Below, one piece after another: positions 6,889-14,864 of a stretch of 35,414 bases of DNA; the stretch's first letter is position 1; the number at the start of each line of letters is the position of its first letter. The stretch spans positions 1 through 35,414 of the forward strand of contig JAIORK010000033.1 of assembly GCA_021108215.1 (NCBI GenBank), in the 5' to 3' direction. This stretch comes from a bacterium (GTDB taxonomy: Bacteria; Oederibacteriota; JAAXVQ01; JAUVAV01). Made by a program: the position numbers and the translations under genes. The notes under the pieces were generated by a model. The model had not been told where the DNA came from. It searched no databases and saw only the letters and a program-made list of their open reading frames with translations.

Positions 6889-6911
6889 GGGCACAAATAA
6901 AACGCCCCTAC
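6863..6911. repeat. REP-like palindromic element GTAGGGGCG...CGCCCCTAC
   Basis: Arms GTAGGGGCGTTT (6863-6874) and AAACGCCCCTAC (6900-6911) pair perfectly over 12 bp around a 25-base loop. The outer nine bases are identical to those of the palindrome at 1099-1126. It sits in the 108-base gap between spoVG and tRNA-Gln. Confidence 0.8.
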
Positions 6912-6951
6912 ACCTTCCAGCTCTATTGCGAAATGTCGCAAAAATCAAAAA

Positions 6952-7266
6952 CTAATTTGTCTCAAATGCTTCCTGGCGTCCCTGTACACCGGGCATGCTG
7001 GAAAATTGAGTAAGTAAGGATTCGCGTTTATATTCCGCCAGAATCTTTTCTTCCAGCTCTTTACGCAACTCACTATTGAGCGGATGCGCAACATCCATAT
7101 AGGTGCCATCCCGGCGTTTCCGCGAAGGCATGGCAATAAAAAGACCACTGGTTCCTTCAATAATTTTAAGATTATGGACAACAAAAACATTATCAAATGT
7201 CACAGTCGCGTACGCTTTTAGCTTGTTTTCTTTACGAGAGAATACTTTCACATCAGTAATTTCCAT
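6952..7266 (-). CDS. spoVG: SpoVG family RNA/DNA-binding regulator
   Basis: SpoVG is a small nucleic-acid-binding regulator, first named for a sporulation effect in Bacillus but widespread in non-sporulating bacteria. The family core is [20 protein letters not shown], then [19 protein letters not shown] and [13 protein letters not shown]. About 105 residues is the usual length. The ATG at 7266 gives the normal MEITDV start. A GTG at 7281 lies directly against AGAGGA, so the true start is uncertain. It lies between ispE and glmU, as in Bacillus. No sporulation genes accompany it; the SpoIID-like protein in this window is the secreted type also found in non-sporulating bacteria. Confidence 0.95.
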   Translation of the reverse strand: MEITDVKVFSRKENKLKAYATVTFDNVFVVHNLKIIEGTSGLFIAMPSRKRRDGTYMDVAHPLNSELRKELEEKILAEYKRESLLTQFSSMPGVQGRQEAFETN

Positions 7267-7293
7267 GATAATGTAGGCCACTCCTCTTGCTTA

Positions 7294-8151
7294 CTAAATG
7301 GATGCGCTGGTTTGTGTCGCAATAACGGTTGGATAACGTTGCTTTAATTGTTGCGCTATTTTCCGGGCTGCTGTGCCTGAACGGACAAGTCCGAATACTG
7401 TGGCGCCGCTACCGGCCATCAGCACACCCGCCGCCCCCAAACGCAGTAAATCCGCCTTTATTTCCGTAATTTCAGGATGCATTTTTTCTGTAACGCTCTC
7501 CAGATGATTAAACAGATATCGGCCTATTTTACCTGCATTTTTTTCCTTAACAGCCAGGCGCATCATATTAATACACGCCTTTTTTCTTGTCAATCGTAAA
7601 TTAAATTTTTTATAAACCGCTGCGGTTGAGACCGAAAACCCCGGATTCACCACCACCAGATGGATTCCCGGACATGCAGGCCAAGGTCTGATCTTCTCAC
7701 CCCGTCCCAGACCAAGTGCACACCCTTGCGCAAGAAAAAACGGAACATCCGACCCCAGCTGTTTAGCCACATTCAGCAGCATTTTAGGCTGTTTTCCGGA
7801 CCAAAAACGCGAAAGCCCAATCAATGCAGCAGCAGCATCACTGCTACCTCCGCCCATCCCGGCAGCGACAGGAATACGCTTCTGAATATGAATACCTACG
7901 TTGGGAAGCACCCCAAATTTGTCTGCCAGCAATTGCGCTGCCTGAAAAACAAGGTTCCGCTCATCTGTCGGAACATCGGGATGATTGCACGTAATACGAA
8001 TACCCCTGCGCCGTTCTGATAGTTTAAGCGTGTCCGCCAAATCAAGCGTATGCATCACGGTCTTTAACTCATGATAACCATCATCCCGTTTTCCTATAAT
8101 TTCGAGGAATAAATTAACTTTGGCCGGTGCGTGTAAGGTCAGTACTCTCAT
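7294..8151 (-). CDS. ispE: 4-diphosphocytidyl-2-C-methyl-D-erythritol kinase
   Basis: IspE phosphorylates CDP-methylerythritol in the MEP pathway of isoprenoid synthesis. It is a GHMP-family kinase of 285 residues. Lys11 in APAKVNLFL and Asp135 in GSDVPFF match the catalytic pair. The ATP-binding glycine-rich loop is PVAAGMGGGSSDAAA (94-108), and the GHMP C-terminal motif is LMAGSGATVFGL. The start overlaps the end of the TPR lipoprotein gene by 38 bases, with GGAGA upstream, so the two are probably translationally coupled. spoVG follows closely. Confidence 0.96.
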   Translation of the reverse strand: MRVLTLHAPAKVNLFLEIIGKRDDGYHELKTVMHTLDLADTLKLSERRRGIRITCNHPDVPTDERNLVFQAAQLLADKFGVLPNVGIHIQKRIPVAAGMGGGSSDAAAALIGLSRFWSGKQPKMLLNVAKQLGSDVPFFLAQGCALGLGRGEKIRPWPACPGIHLVVVNPGFSVSTAAVYKKFNLRLTRKKACINMMRLAVKEKNAGKIGRYLFNHLESVTEKMHPEITEIKADLLRLGAAGVLMAGSGATVFGLVRSGTAARKIAQQLKQRYPTVIATQTSASI

Positions 8152-9898
8152 AATTTGCGTCTTCTCCAGGGTGTAAGCGTTTTTCCAGTTTATTCCGAAT
8201 TATTTTATTTTCAGGTTCCAGCTCCAATGCCTGCTGCCAGGCCTCTTTGGCTTTGCGATACTGCTCCAGCTGATAATAAACATCACCCAGATGATCATAA
8301 ATTACCGAATCCACCCTTTGACCGTTATTTTTAAAACAGTCACGGCTGGCGACCAATTTTTGCAACGCCAATTTAAATTTTCCTTGTTTATAATAAATCC
8401 ATCCTAACGAATCAAGATAATAACCGTTTCCCGGACGCAGCGCGAGGGCTTTTTCAAGCCATTTCCCGGCCTGTTCCAGATTTTTTCCTTGTTCCGCATA
8501 CAGATACCCCAAGTGATTGTAAACGTCGGCAAATTCCGGATCCAAGCCCAATGCCTGCTTCCATACTGTCACCGCTTTCTCAAATTGACCGGCTTCATTG
8601 TATGCACGCCCGGTATGAAAATACACCAAAACATCCTTCGGTGATAAAAGCATTGCTTTTTTTAAGACCACCAACGCTTTTTCCGGATTTTTTTGCCGCA
8701 GCATGACCAAACCATAATTGAGCCAGACTTGGTAAATTTTTGAAAACCGAAAAGAAGCTTCTTGTAAAACAACTGTCGCGCGCTCCAGTTCATTTATTTT
8801 CATCAACGCACCGGCCAACCCCAGATGCGCCTCCACCATATCCTTATCCAGTTTTTTTGCTACACTAAATTGATCAACTGCCAAATAGTTCAAATTAAAT
8901 TTACGATAAATCGACCCCATCAGATAATGTGTCAGTGCATCGCCCGACTCCCGCTGCAACAACATCTCAAGATGCCGTCTGGCTTCCCGGTACTCCCCCA
9001 ATTTATACAATGCCAATCCCAAATTTCGCCGCGCCAGCGGATCTTTGGGATCAGCCTGTAACAGCTGTTCCAGCTGACGAATTGCCCCGTCCCAATCATT
9101 TTGTTTTAAATAGTAAATTGAAAGAAAACGGTGTGCTTCAATACTCTTGGAATGAGACGCCAACAGTTGTTGATAGACAGTTGCAGCTTTCTCTTTTTTA
9201 CCTGCGTTCGTATAAAAACCTGCCAATTGGTTAAGCCACTCAACATCATCAGGCGTATCTTCCAAAGCAGATAAAAGCAGGTGCTCAGACTTGACCGGCT
9301 GATTTTGCGTCAAATAATAATTAACCAAAATCCGGCGTGCTTCTCGGTCCGCCCGGTTAATGGTAAGCGCTTTTTCTAAAAAAGGAATTGCCGCATGCGG
9401 TTTATCCTGGCGTAATAATAAAATCCCGAGTTTTGTAAAGGGACCGGAATGCTCAGTACTGACACCTATGGCGTCCCGGTAAAGCGTCTCTGCCATGTCG
9501 ATGTCCCCGACCGCCTCAAAAAGCTGGCCCAGCATATACCGGCTTTGACTATCTCCCGTATCATTTTCTATAATGACATCATATTCTTTCCGGGCTTCAT
9601 GAAAACGTTCCAACCGAATAAGATCACCGATCAAATGCCGCCGAATCGTCAAAGAACCAGGATCATGGACAAGTGCCTGATAATAATAGCGAATCGCTTT
9701 TTGAAATTCCCCGGATGAATCAGCAAGTTGCGCGGCAAAAAACGCAACCCGGGCTTCATTTGCCGGAGAAAGCCGCACTTGAGAGGCAGACCGGGCTGCG
9801 GGCACACGGTGTTCGACTGCAGCACAACCACTGAGGCATGCAAACATCCCGCAAATAAGAAAAAAAGAGTTTGGTTTGCGCATCCATTTTATTGGCAT
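8114..9898 (-). CDS. TPR-repeat lipoprotein
   Basis: This 594-residue protein has a signal peptide ending in lipobox LSGC (Cys25), so it is probably anchored in the envelope. Nearly all of the mature part (about 45-580) is tandem TPR repeats, for example PKDPLARRNLGLALYKLGEY and DVYNHLGYLYAEQGKNLEQA, a scaffold for protein-protein contacts. Similar TPR proteins often sit just upstream of ispE in Gram-negative environmental genomes. The ribosome binding site is weak, and another in-frame ATG lies at 9883. The partner is unknown. A role in envelope assembly is a guess from location and architecture only. Confidence 0.88.
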   Translation of the reverse strand: MPIKWMRKPNSFFLICGMFACLSGCAAVEHRVPAARSASQVRLSPANEARVAFFAAQLADSSGEFQKAIRYYYQALVHDPGSLTIRRHLIGDLIRLERFHEARKEYDVIIENDTGDSQSRYMLGQLFEAVGDIDMAETLYRDAIGVSTEHSGPFTKLGILLLRQDKPHAAIPFLEKALTINRADREARRILVNYYLTQNQPVKSEHLLLSALEDTPDDVEWLNQLAGFYTNAGKKEKAATVYQQLLASHSKSIEAHRFLSIYYLKQNDWDGAIRQLEQLLQADPKDPLARRNLGLALYKLGEYREARRHLEMLLQRESGDALTHYLMGSIYRKFNLNYLAVDQFSVAKKLDKDMVEAHLGLAGALMKINELERATVVLQEASFRFSKIYQVWLNYGLVMLRQKNPEKALVVLKKAMLLSPKDVLVYFHTGRAYNEAGQFEKAVTVWKQALGLDPEFADVYNHLGYLYAEQGKNLEQAGKWLEKALALRPGNGYYLDSLGWIYYKQGKFKLALQKLVASRDCFKNNGQRVDSVIYDHLGDVYYQLEQYRKAKEAWQQALELEPENKIIRNKLEKRLHPGEDANYESTDLTRTGQS

Positions 9899-9936
9899 AA
9901 TTCTATACTCGCATCCGAAAAAAAACGTCTGTCGAA

Positions 9937-10377
9937 TCAGAGGTCCAGTATCTTTGCATTGGTATCCCGAAGACGCTTACTTAAGATTTTTAAAAAAGCT
10001 ATCAATATTTTATTCGCGCCTTCCGGCGAGGCTTTGAGAATATCCTGAAAATTTTTCCTGGTGATCACCATCAGTATCGAATTTTCACTCACCCGTGCTG
10101 CTGCGGAGCGCGGTTCATCATCAATCAGGGACATCTCACCGACAAAATCTCCGGTCCCCAGCTTGGCAATGGCTATTTCCTGCCCGGCTTTTTTAACAAA
10201 TATTTCAACCGTTCCTTTTTTTACCAGATACATTATTCCGCCGGCCATGCCCTCAAAAAAGAGCGCGGTTCCTTTGCGGTATTCTTTTTCAAAAATCAAG
10301 TGCTTGATTTTTAAAATTTCCTCGTTGGTCAGTGTTTTGAATAAATAACTTTTCTTTAAATCCTCAATTTCAACCAT
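9937..10377 (-). CDS. Single-domain cyclic-nucleotide-binding protein
   Basis: This 146-residue protein is a lone cNMP-binding domain of the CAP/PKA type. The phosphate-binding cassette GDFVGEMSLIDDEPRSAAARV (about 91-111) keeps the Gly-Glu and the Arg expected for ligand binding. There is no C-terminal helix-turn-helix, so it is not a Crp-like transcription factor. It may act on a partner protein. AGGGG precedes the ATG at 6-7 bases. It has a possible promoter at 10400-10429 and is followed after 38 bases by the TPR lipoprotein gene. Ligand and partner are unknown. Confidence 0.9.
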   Translation of the reverse strand: MVEIEDLKKSYLFKTLTNEEILKIKHLIFEKEYRKGTALFFEGMAGGIMYLVKKGTVEIFVKKAGQEIAIAKLGTGDFVGEMSLIDDEPRSAAARVSENSILMVITRKNFQDILKASPEGANKILIAFLKILSKRLRDTNAKILDL

Positions 10378-10399
10378 TCGCGGCCCCTGTCTTTATGAA

Positions 10400-10429
10400 A
10401 TTTTAGCGTGACTGTTCTATTTTAACCAA
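10400..10429 (-). promoter_or_regulatory. Possible promoter upstream of the cNMP-binding gene
   Basis: TAAAAT (10400-10405) is a good -10 box. TTGGTT (10424-10429) is a weak -35 box, with an 18-base spacer. It would start the cNMP-TPR-ispE-spoVG transcript. Confidence 0.4.
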
Positions 10430-10455
10430 TTTGGAATCCATTTCATTATGCCGAA

Positions 10456-11391
10456 TTATGCCAGAGATTCAACAAAATTCTTATAATCACCCGGCCAGGG
10501 AGAGTGAAACAGCATCGGTTTATCCGTAAACGGATGAATAAATTCCAGCGATCGGGCATGCAGGAGTTGACGCCGTGGTTGGACCAATCCCAATTTCATC
10601 ATCTGCGCGCTTTCATTCCGCCGGCCGTAAGTCCGGTCCCCTGCCACCGGCAGGCCAATATACCTGCTATGAACACGGATCTGATGCGTCCGGCCTGTTT
10701 CCAATTTTGCGGCGAGTAGTGTAAATTCTGCAAACTTTTTCTGACGGGAAAAATGCGTCACCGCATGCTTCCCTCCCGAAGAAAGAACGCTGAAGCGTTT
10801 CCGGTCCTTGGGGTCCCTTCCCAGCTGCGTATCCACTGTCAGGGATTCATCTTCCATCCTTCCCCAGGCCACAACATCATAAATACGGATAACTGTGCGT
10901 TGCTGGATTTTTTCCGACAATGCACGGTGCGCACGGTCCGTTTTGGCGACCATCAAAAGTCCGGAAGTTTCCTTATCCAGGCGATGGACAATCCCCGGCC
11001 GCTTCACCCCGCCCACACCGGACAGGTTATCCAAATGATGCAGCAAGGCGTTCACCAGCGTTCCGGCATGATGACCGACTGCCGGATGAGTCACCATGCC
11101 CGTCGGTTTATCGATAATGGCAAGATCATCATCCTCAAATACAATCGATATTGGAATGTCTTCCGCACAGATCTGTGTGTCCACAACCGGCACCGGTTCA
11201 AAAATAACCCGGTCGCCGCCTTTGACTGAAAAACCCGCTTTTGAAATCACCTTTCCCTGAACACGTACCTTGCCGCTTTGCAGTGCCCGGACCACTGCAG
11301 AACGGGACGTATCAGGAATGTTTTTGGATAAAAACAAATCAATCCGCATCCCTGTGGACGGGTCATCAACAACAAATACCATCACGGCCAT
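10456..11391 (-). CDS. rluD: 23S rRNA pseudouridine synthase, RluD family
   Basis: RluA/RluD-family synthases convert uridines to pseudouridine; RluD itself modifies helix 69 of 23S rRNA. An S4 RNA-binding domain (about 15-60) precedes the catalytic domain. The active-site motif is RPGIVHRLDKETSGLL with Asp139. LLAAKLETGRTHQIRVH is the second family signature. The length of 311 is typical. The ATG overlaps the end of the SpoIID-like gene by 10 bases, so translation is probably coupled. The exact target uridines cannot be told from sequence. Confidence 0.93.
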   Translation of the reverse strand: MAVMVFVVDDPSTGMRIDLFLSKNIPDTSRSAVVRALQSGKVRVQGKVISKAGFSVKGGDRVIFEPVPVVDTQICAEDIPISIVFEDDDLAIIDKPTGMVTHPAVGHHAGTLVNALLHHLDNLSGVGGVKRPGIVHRLDKETSGLLMVAKTDRAHRALSEKIQQRTVIRIYDVVAWGRMEDESLTVDTQLGRDPKDRKRFSVLSSGGKHAVTHFSRQKKFAEFTLLAAKLETGRTHQIRVHSRYIGLPVAGDRTYGRRNESAQMMKLGLVQPRRQLLHARSLEFIHPFTDKPMLFHSPWPGDYKNFVESLA

Positions 11392-13484
11392 ATTTCTATA
11401 CTTCCCTCCGGGAAATAATGTTTAAGAATTTCCTGATACGTGTATCCCTCGCGTCCCATCTGACCCGCACCGACCTGACAAAGTCCCACTCCATGACCCC
11501 AGCCACCGCCCCAAACCAGCCAGGCATAAGGATGCGCTTTGTCTCCCACCGGAAAAAGTGTAAACAAATTACTGCGTAGTCCGCCCAACGAGGATCGAAT
11601 ACGATCGCCACGCACAATAACATTACCCTCATCACCGGATACATAAATTTTCCGGACATAAGCGCTGGGACTACGCTCAATAATTTTCACTTCCCGGACC
11701 GCGCCGATGTTGTATCGCCGATCCAATACTGCGGTTAACTCCGCTTGTGTGAGTATCTTCAGCCAGCGAAAATTACGCGGGGCTGAATAGCGGGGGGCAT
11801 TACAAAAAACATCCGGTGAATCGGACAGCCATTGGTTCAAAGATCCCGGCCGCAATGGCAGTGCCCGACATGTGGAAGAATTGACATCCATATCATAAAT
11901 CCCACCCGGTTGGGACGGTTCCGGAAGTTTCTTCCACCAAGCTTCTTGATTGCTCTGGGTCATACCGCCGCAGGAATGTGAATAAAAAGTGGGCAGTAAT
12001 TTCCGGTTCCCTTTCATCACGACTAACCTGCGGGTTTCCAGGACCGCCTGATGAGACCTTGGGTGCTCGGCAGTCACACCTTTGTACATTGCACAATGCG
12101 CATTGTTACAGACATCATATCCTTGTTTTCGATGCGTTCCCCGGCGCAGTAACGTGTCCGTACGGGCTACCACCACTTGTGTTTTCAAAGCCTCCAGCGG
12201 CCAAAGCGCCGGCATCTCTCCGGGTACAACGCTGATCAAGTATTCTTCCAGCGAAACAAGATTAAGCAATGTGATGCGCTTTCGCGCTGTTTTGATTTGA
12301 AGCTTGCCGCGGTAATAACGGGTCTTCCTGCCGCCCACACTCCAAAAATACCCACTGGTCTGAAAAAGATCAAAAACCGCCAAAACCGCATCCGAATCAA
12401 CAGGTTCCAGGGTTATTTTTTTTCGGATCTGCTTAAAAGGTTTACCCTCCCAGTTTTTCAACCACCAGCGACCGCGCGTATCCTTCTCGATCCGGTATCC
12501 TCGTTCACCCAGGCCTTCCCAGAACAAACGGCCGCGATGATCCCTGGCACGCCAGGCGCCGGTGCACCCAAAAGCAATACGGGATAGTTTATTACCCAGA
12601 CCAACCTTAATCACCGGATCCCCGGGATTGACCTGCCAGGCCTGGGCCGCAATCGGACCAAACACCGGCGGTTTTGGTGCGGCTTTTATTACCAAGGTCT
12701 TCGGTGTCGCTGTCATAGTCGGTACAGGAAGTTGTTCCATCAAACCGGCTATCGCGAGTTTAACCTCATCGGCATTCCCAATCGTGGATTTTACACGTCG
12801 CCAATGCCGTAAGGCTTTTTTAATATTTTTTGAATCCGTTGCCAAAAACGCCAAATCCCGATGGACCTGCCAAAGACTGGGATCAAGTGTGATGGCACGA
12901 TTATATTCCTGCTTGGCCCGGCTTACAAAATAATCCCGCTCTACCGATTCCTGTGTCGCAAGCGCTTGGAAGGCCCGTCCCAGCATAAGATGGATGCTCC
13001 CTTGCTTGGGGTTAATATCCTTCGCTCGCCAAAGCTGTTCAGCTGATTCTGCATAATTTCCATCCAAATATTCAACCAGTCCCAGATAAATCCGTGTCTG
13101 TCTCGGCGGTTCCGGTGATTCGAGCATTTCCTGAAGTATTTTCCGTGCAGTGGAACGATCACCCTCTGCCATTACCGCTTCAACGGTGCGCAATCCATAA
13201 AGCCGGTTTTGTTTCAACACTTTAGCGGCATCAGCAAAACGCCCTTCGGCCATCATGGCCGCAGCCAAATCCAGCACCCACGCGGTTTTTTCTTTATGCA
13301 CGGCCACCAGACGTTCATACTCTTCAATCGCTGCGGGATACTCCCCCTGATAAAAAGCCGCCAATGCCCGTTCTTCGTTTCCGGGAATTTTTCCACCGGA
13401 TTGCGACATAACGGGCAGTCCCATTAGAAAAATGCAAACGTAAAACGGTATCTGCTTGCTTATCGTTAACAGTATGTGTTGAAT
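11382..13484 (-). CDS. Secreted SpoIID/LytB-domain protein with N-terminal TPRs
   Basis: SpoIID-type proteins are lytic transglycosylases that act on peptidoglycan, often on denuded glycans. The C-terminal half carries the family landmarks EEYLISVVPGEMPALWPLEA, YSHSCGGMTQSNQEAW and GWGHGVGLCQVGAGQMG. The N-terminal half has TPR-like repeats. With the first ATG (13424) the protein is 680 residues and lacks an export signal. Extending in frame to an ATT codon at 13484 adds a good signal peptide (n-region IQHILLTISKQ, core IPFYVCIFLMGLPV), and AGGAG lies exactly 6 bases upstream of that ATT. I therefore annotate an AUU start (700 aa). It is 9 bases downstream of lgt and overlaps rluD. Confidence 0.85.
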   Translation of the reverse strand: MQHILLTISKQIPFYVCIFLMGLPVMSQSGGKIPGNEERALAAFYQGEYPAAIEEYERLVAVHKEKTAWVLDLAAAMMAEGRFADAAKVLKQNRLYGLRTVEAVMAEGDRSTARKILQEMLESPEPPRQTRIYLGLVEYLDGNYAESAEQLWRAKDINPKQGSIHLMLGRAFQALATQESVERDYFVSRAKQEYNRAITLDPSLWQVHRDLAFLATDSKNIKKALRHWRRVKSTIGNADEVKLAIAGLMEQLPVPTMTATPKTLVIKAAPKPPVFGPIAAQAWQVNPGDPVIKVGLGNKLSRIAFGCTGAWRARDHRGRLFWEGLGERGYRIEKDTRGRWWLKNWEGKPFKQIRKKITLEPVDSDAVLAVFDLFQTSGYFWSVGGRKTRYYRGKLQIKTARKRITLLNLVSLEEYLISVVPGEMPALWPLEALKTQVVVARTDTLLRRGTHRKQGYDVCNNAHCAMYKGVTAEHPRSHQAVLETRRLVVMKGNRKLLPTFYSHSCGGMTQSNQEAWWKKLPEPSQPGGIYDMDVNSSTCRALPLRPGSLNQWLSDSPDVFCNAPRYSAPRNFRWLKILTQAELTAVLDRRYNIGAVREVKIIERSPSAYVRKIYVSGDEGNVIVRGDRIRSSLGGLRSNLFTLFPVGDKAHPYAWLVWGGGWGHGVGLCQVGAGQMGREGYTYQEILKHYFPEGSIEIWP

Positions 13485-13490
13485 GGAGTT

Positions 13491-13495
13491 CTCCT
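13491..13495 (-). promoter_or_regulatory. Ribosome binding site that supports the AUU start of the SpoIID-like gene
   Basis: AGGAG overlaps the lgt stop codon region and lies 6 bases before ATT at 13484. No ATG, GTG or TTG is available in this frame until 13424, well beyond normal spacing. Confidence 0.6.
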
Positions 13496-14273
13496 ACCTT
13501 GTCCGATTTGAATGGTTTTTTTTAATCGTTGCACCGCGCCCCAGGATGCCCAGCATACCGGCTGAAACCACAAACAGGATGAGTGCAATCAATTGCGATG
13601 TATGCAGCCAGGAAATCCCGATCGTCCCGCGAATTTCATCCCCGCGTAAAAATTCCAGACCAAAACGTACCAAAGCATAGACCATGATGTATAGCCAAAG
13701 AAGTTGTCCTTCAAAGCGCTTAAATTTCCTGAAAATAACCAGTCCGGTAAAAATCAAAAAATCCGCCAGACTTTCATACAACTGAGTCGGCAAATGCGGC
13801 ATAGAATCATTCAATGCCGGAAACACCACACCCCAGGTTGCGTTCACCTTGCCGTAGCAACAACCATTTAAAAAACAGCCGATACGCCCCAGGGCATGTC
13901 CTAATGCCGCATAGGGTGCACAAATATCAAATAATTTCCAAATAGCAAATTTATGTTTCCGGCAATACAGTAAAACCGCCAGAAGCGCACCGATCAAACC
14001 GCCGTAAAACACCAATCCGCCTTGCCATAGTTTAAAAACATCCAGCCAATGATCTGTAAATTGTTCCCAAGAAACAATCACATAGAGTGTTCGCGCGCCG
14101 AGAATCCCGCCCACAATCACCCAAAGTGACATATCGAGAAAAATCTCGGATTGAATACCTTCCCGGATCGCCTGCCGCCATGCCAAATAGATCGCAACCG
14201 AAAATGCCAGAGCAACCATCACGCCGTAGCTGTGTAAGGTAAAGGAACCGATGGAGAACAACGTAGGAATCAT
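13494..14273 (-). CDS. lgt: Prolipoprotein diacylglyceryl transferase
   Basis: Lgt transfers diacylglycerol to the lipobox cysteine of prolipoproteins in the inner membrane. The 259-residue protein has about seven hydrophobic segments. Family motifs are GGLVFYGGLIGALL, the signature GRIGCFLNGCCYG and PTQLYESLADF. The Cys-rich form of the signature (rather than GRIGNFINGE) is common outside Proteobacteria. It follows lspA by 28 bases, so both maturation enzymes are made together. Several lipoprotein substrates are encoded in this same window. Confidence 0.96.
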   Translation of the reverse strand: MIPTLFSIGSFTLHSYGVMVALAFSVAIYLAWRQAIREGIQSEIFLDMSLWVIVGGILGARTLYVIVSWEQFTDHWLDVFKLWQGGLVFYGGLIGALLAVLLYCRKHKFAIWKLFDICAPYAALGHALGRIGCFLNGCCYGKVNATWGVVFPALNDSMPHLPTQLYESLADFLIFTGLVIFRKFKRFEGQLLWLYIMVYALVRFGLEFLRGDEIRGTIGISWLHTSQLIALILFVVSAGMLGILGRGATIKKNHSNRTR

Positions 14274-14301
14274 CGCACTGCCTGAAAAAAAGATCTCGAA
14301 T

Positions 14302-14856
14302 TCATCTACCCAAACGCCGCGAGAAAGTTATCAGCAAAAGAAGGAAGATACCTATGACAACAGCTGCATCGGCCAAATTAAAAACCGGCCAATGAAGCTT
14401 TTTATAACTAAACTCTATAAAATCTACGACTGTCCCTGAAAACGCCCGATTAATAAGATTACCCGAAGCGCCTCCACTCGCCAGCCCTAAAGCAACCATT
14501 AAAATCCTGCCCCGCCTTTTTCCCCGATAAGCCATGATGGTAAAAATTATAATTGCCGCTGCCGCAATGCTGATAAGCAGCACCATCTTCCCGGGACCGG
14601 TATCATCCGCCAAAAGACTAAATGCAGCACCTGCATTGCGAACATAGGTTAACTTGAAAAATGTCCCAACCATAGGAACACTCTGGTGTAATACCATGGT
14701 CTGTGCGACCGCCCATTTGCTGAGTACATCCAACACAAGTGTACAGAAAAAAACGGTCCAATAAACTTGGACGGAGCCAAACAAGCGTCTGCTCTTCCCC
14801 AGACTGCCGACTTGCCGGTCACCCTTGAATTCACGGGAATATCCAAAAATACCCAC
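14302..14856 (-). CDS. lspA: Lipoprotein signal peptidase (SPase II)
   Basis: LspA cleaves the signal peptide of Lgt-modified prolipoproteins. It is an aspartyl protease of the inner membrane with four transmembrane helices. Conserved blocks are YVRNAGAAFSLL, GNLINRAFSGTVVDFIEF (first catalytic Asp) and FNLADAAVVIG (second catalytic Asp). The GTG start has AGGT upstream. The protein is 184 residues, slightly long because of a ~25-residue basic N-terminal extension. It begins 8 bases after the ileS stop; the ileS-lspA order is widely conserved. Confidence 0.96.
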   Translation of the reverse strand: MGIFGYSREFKGDRQVGSLGKSRRLFGSVQVYWTVFFCTLVLDVLSKWAVAQTMVLHQSVPMVGTFFKLTYVRNAGAAFSLLADDTGPGKMVLLISIAAAAIIIFTIMAYRGKRRGRILMVALGLASGGASGNLINRAFSGTVVDFIEFSYKKLHWPVFNLADAAVVIGIFLLLLITFSRRLGR

Positions 14857-14864
14857 GCCAATAC

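Noticed and set aside
6636-6941. Minus-strand open frame crossing tRNA-Gln and the 137-bp repeat
   Set aside because: It runs through an intact tRNA gene and a repeat whose period is not a multiple of three; there is no ribosome binding site or recognisable domain.
6952-13484. Sporulation locus, because of SpoVG and SpoIID-like proteins
   Set aside because: Both families are widespread in non-sporulating bacteria, and the gene neighbours here are housekeeping and envelope genes.
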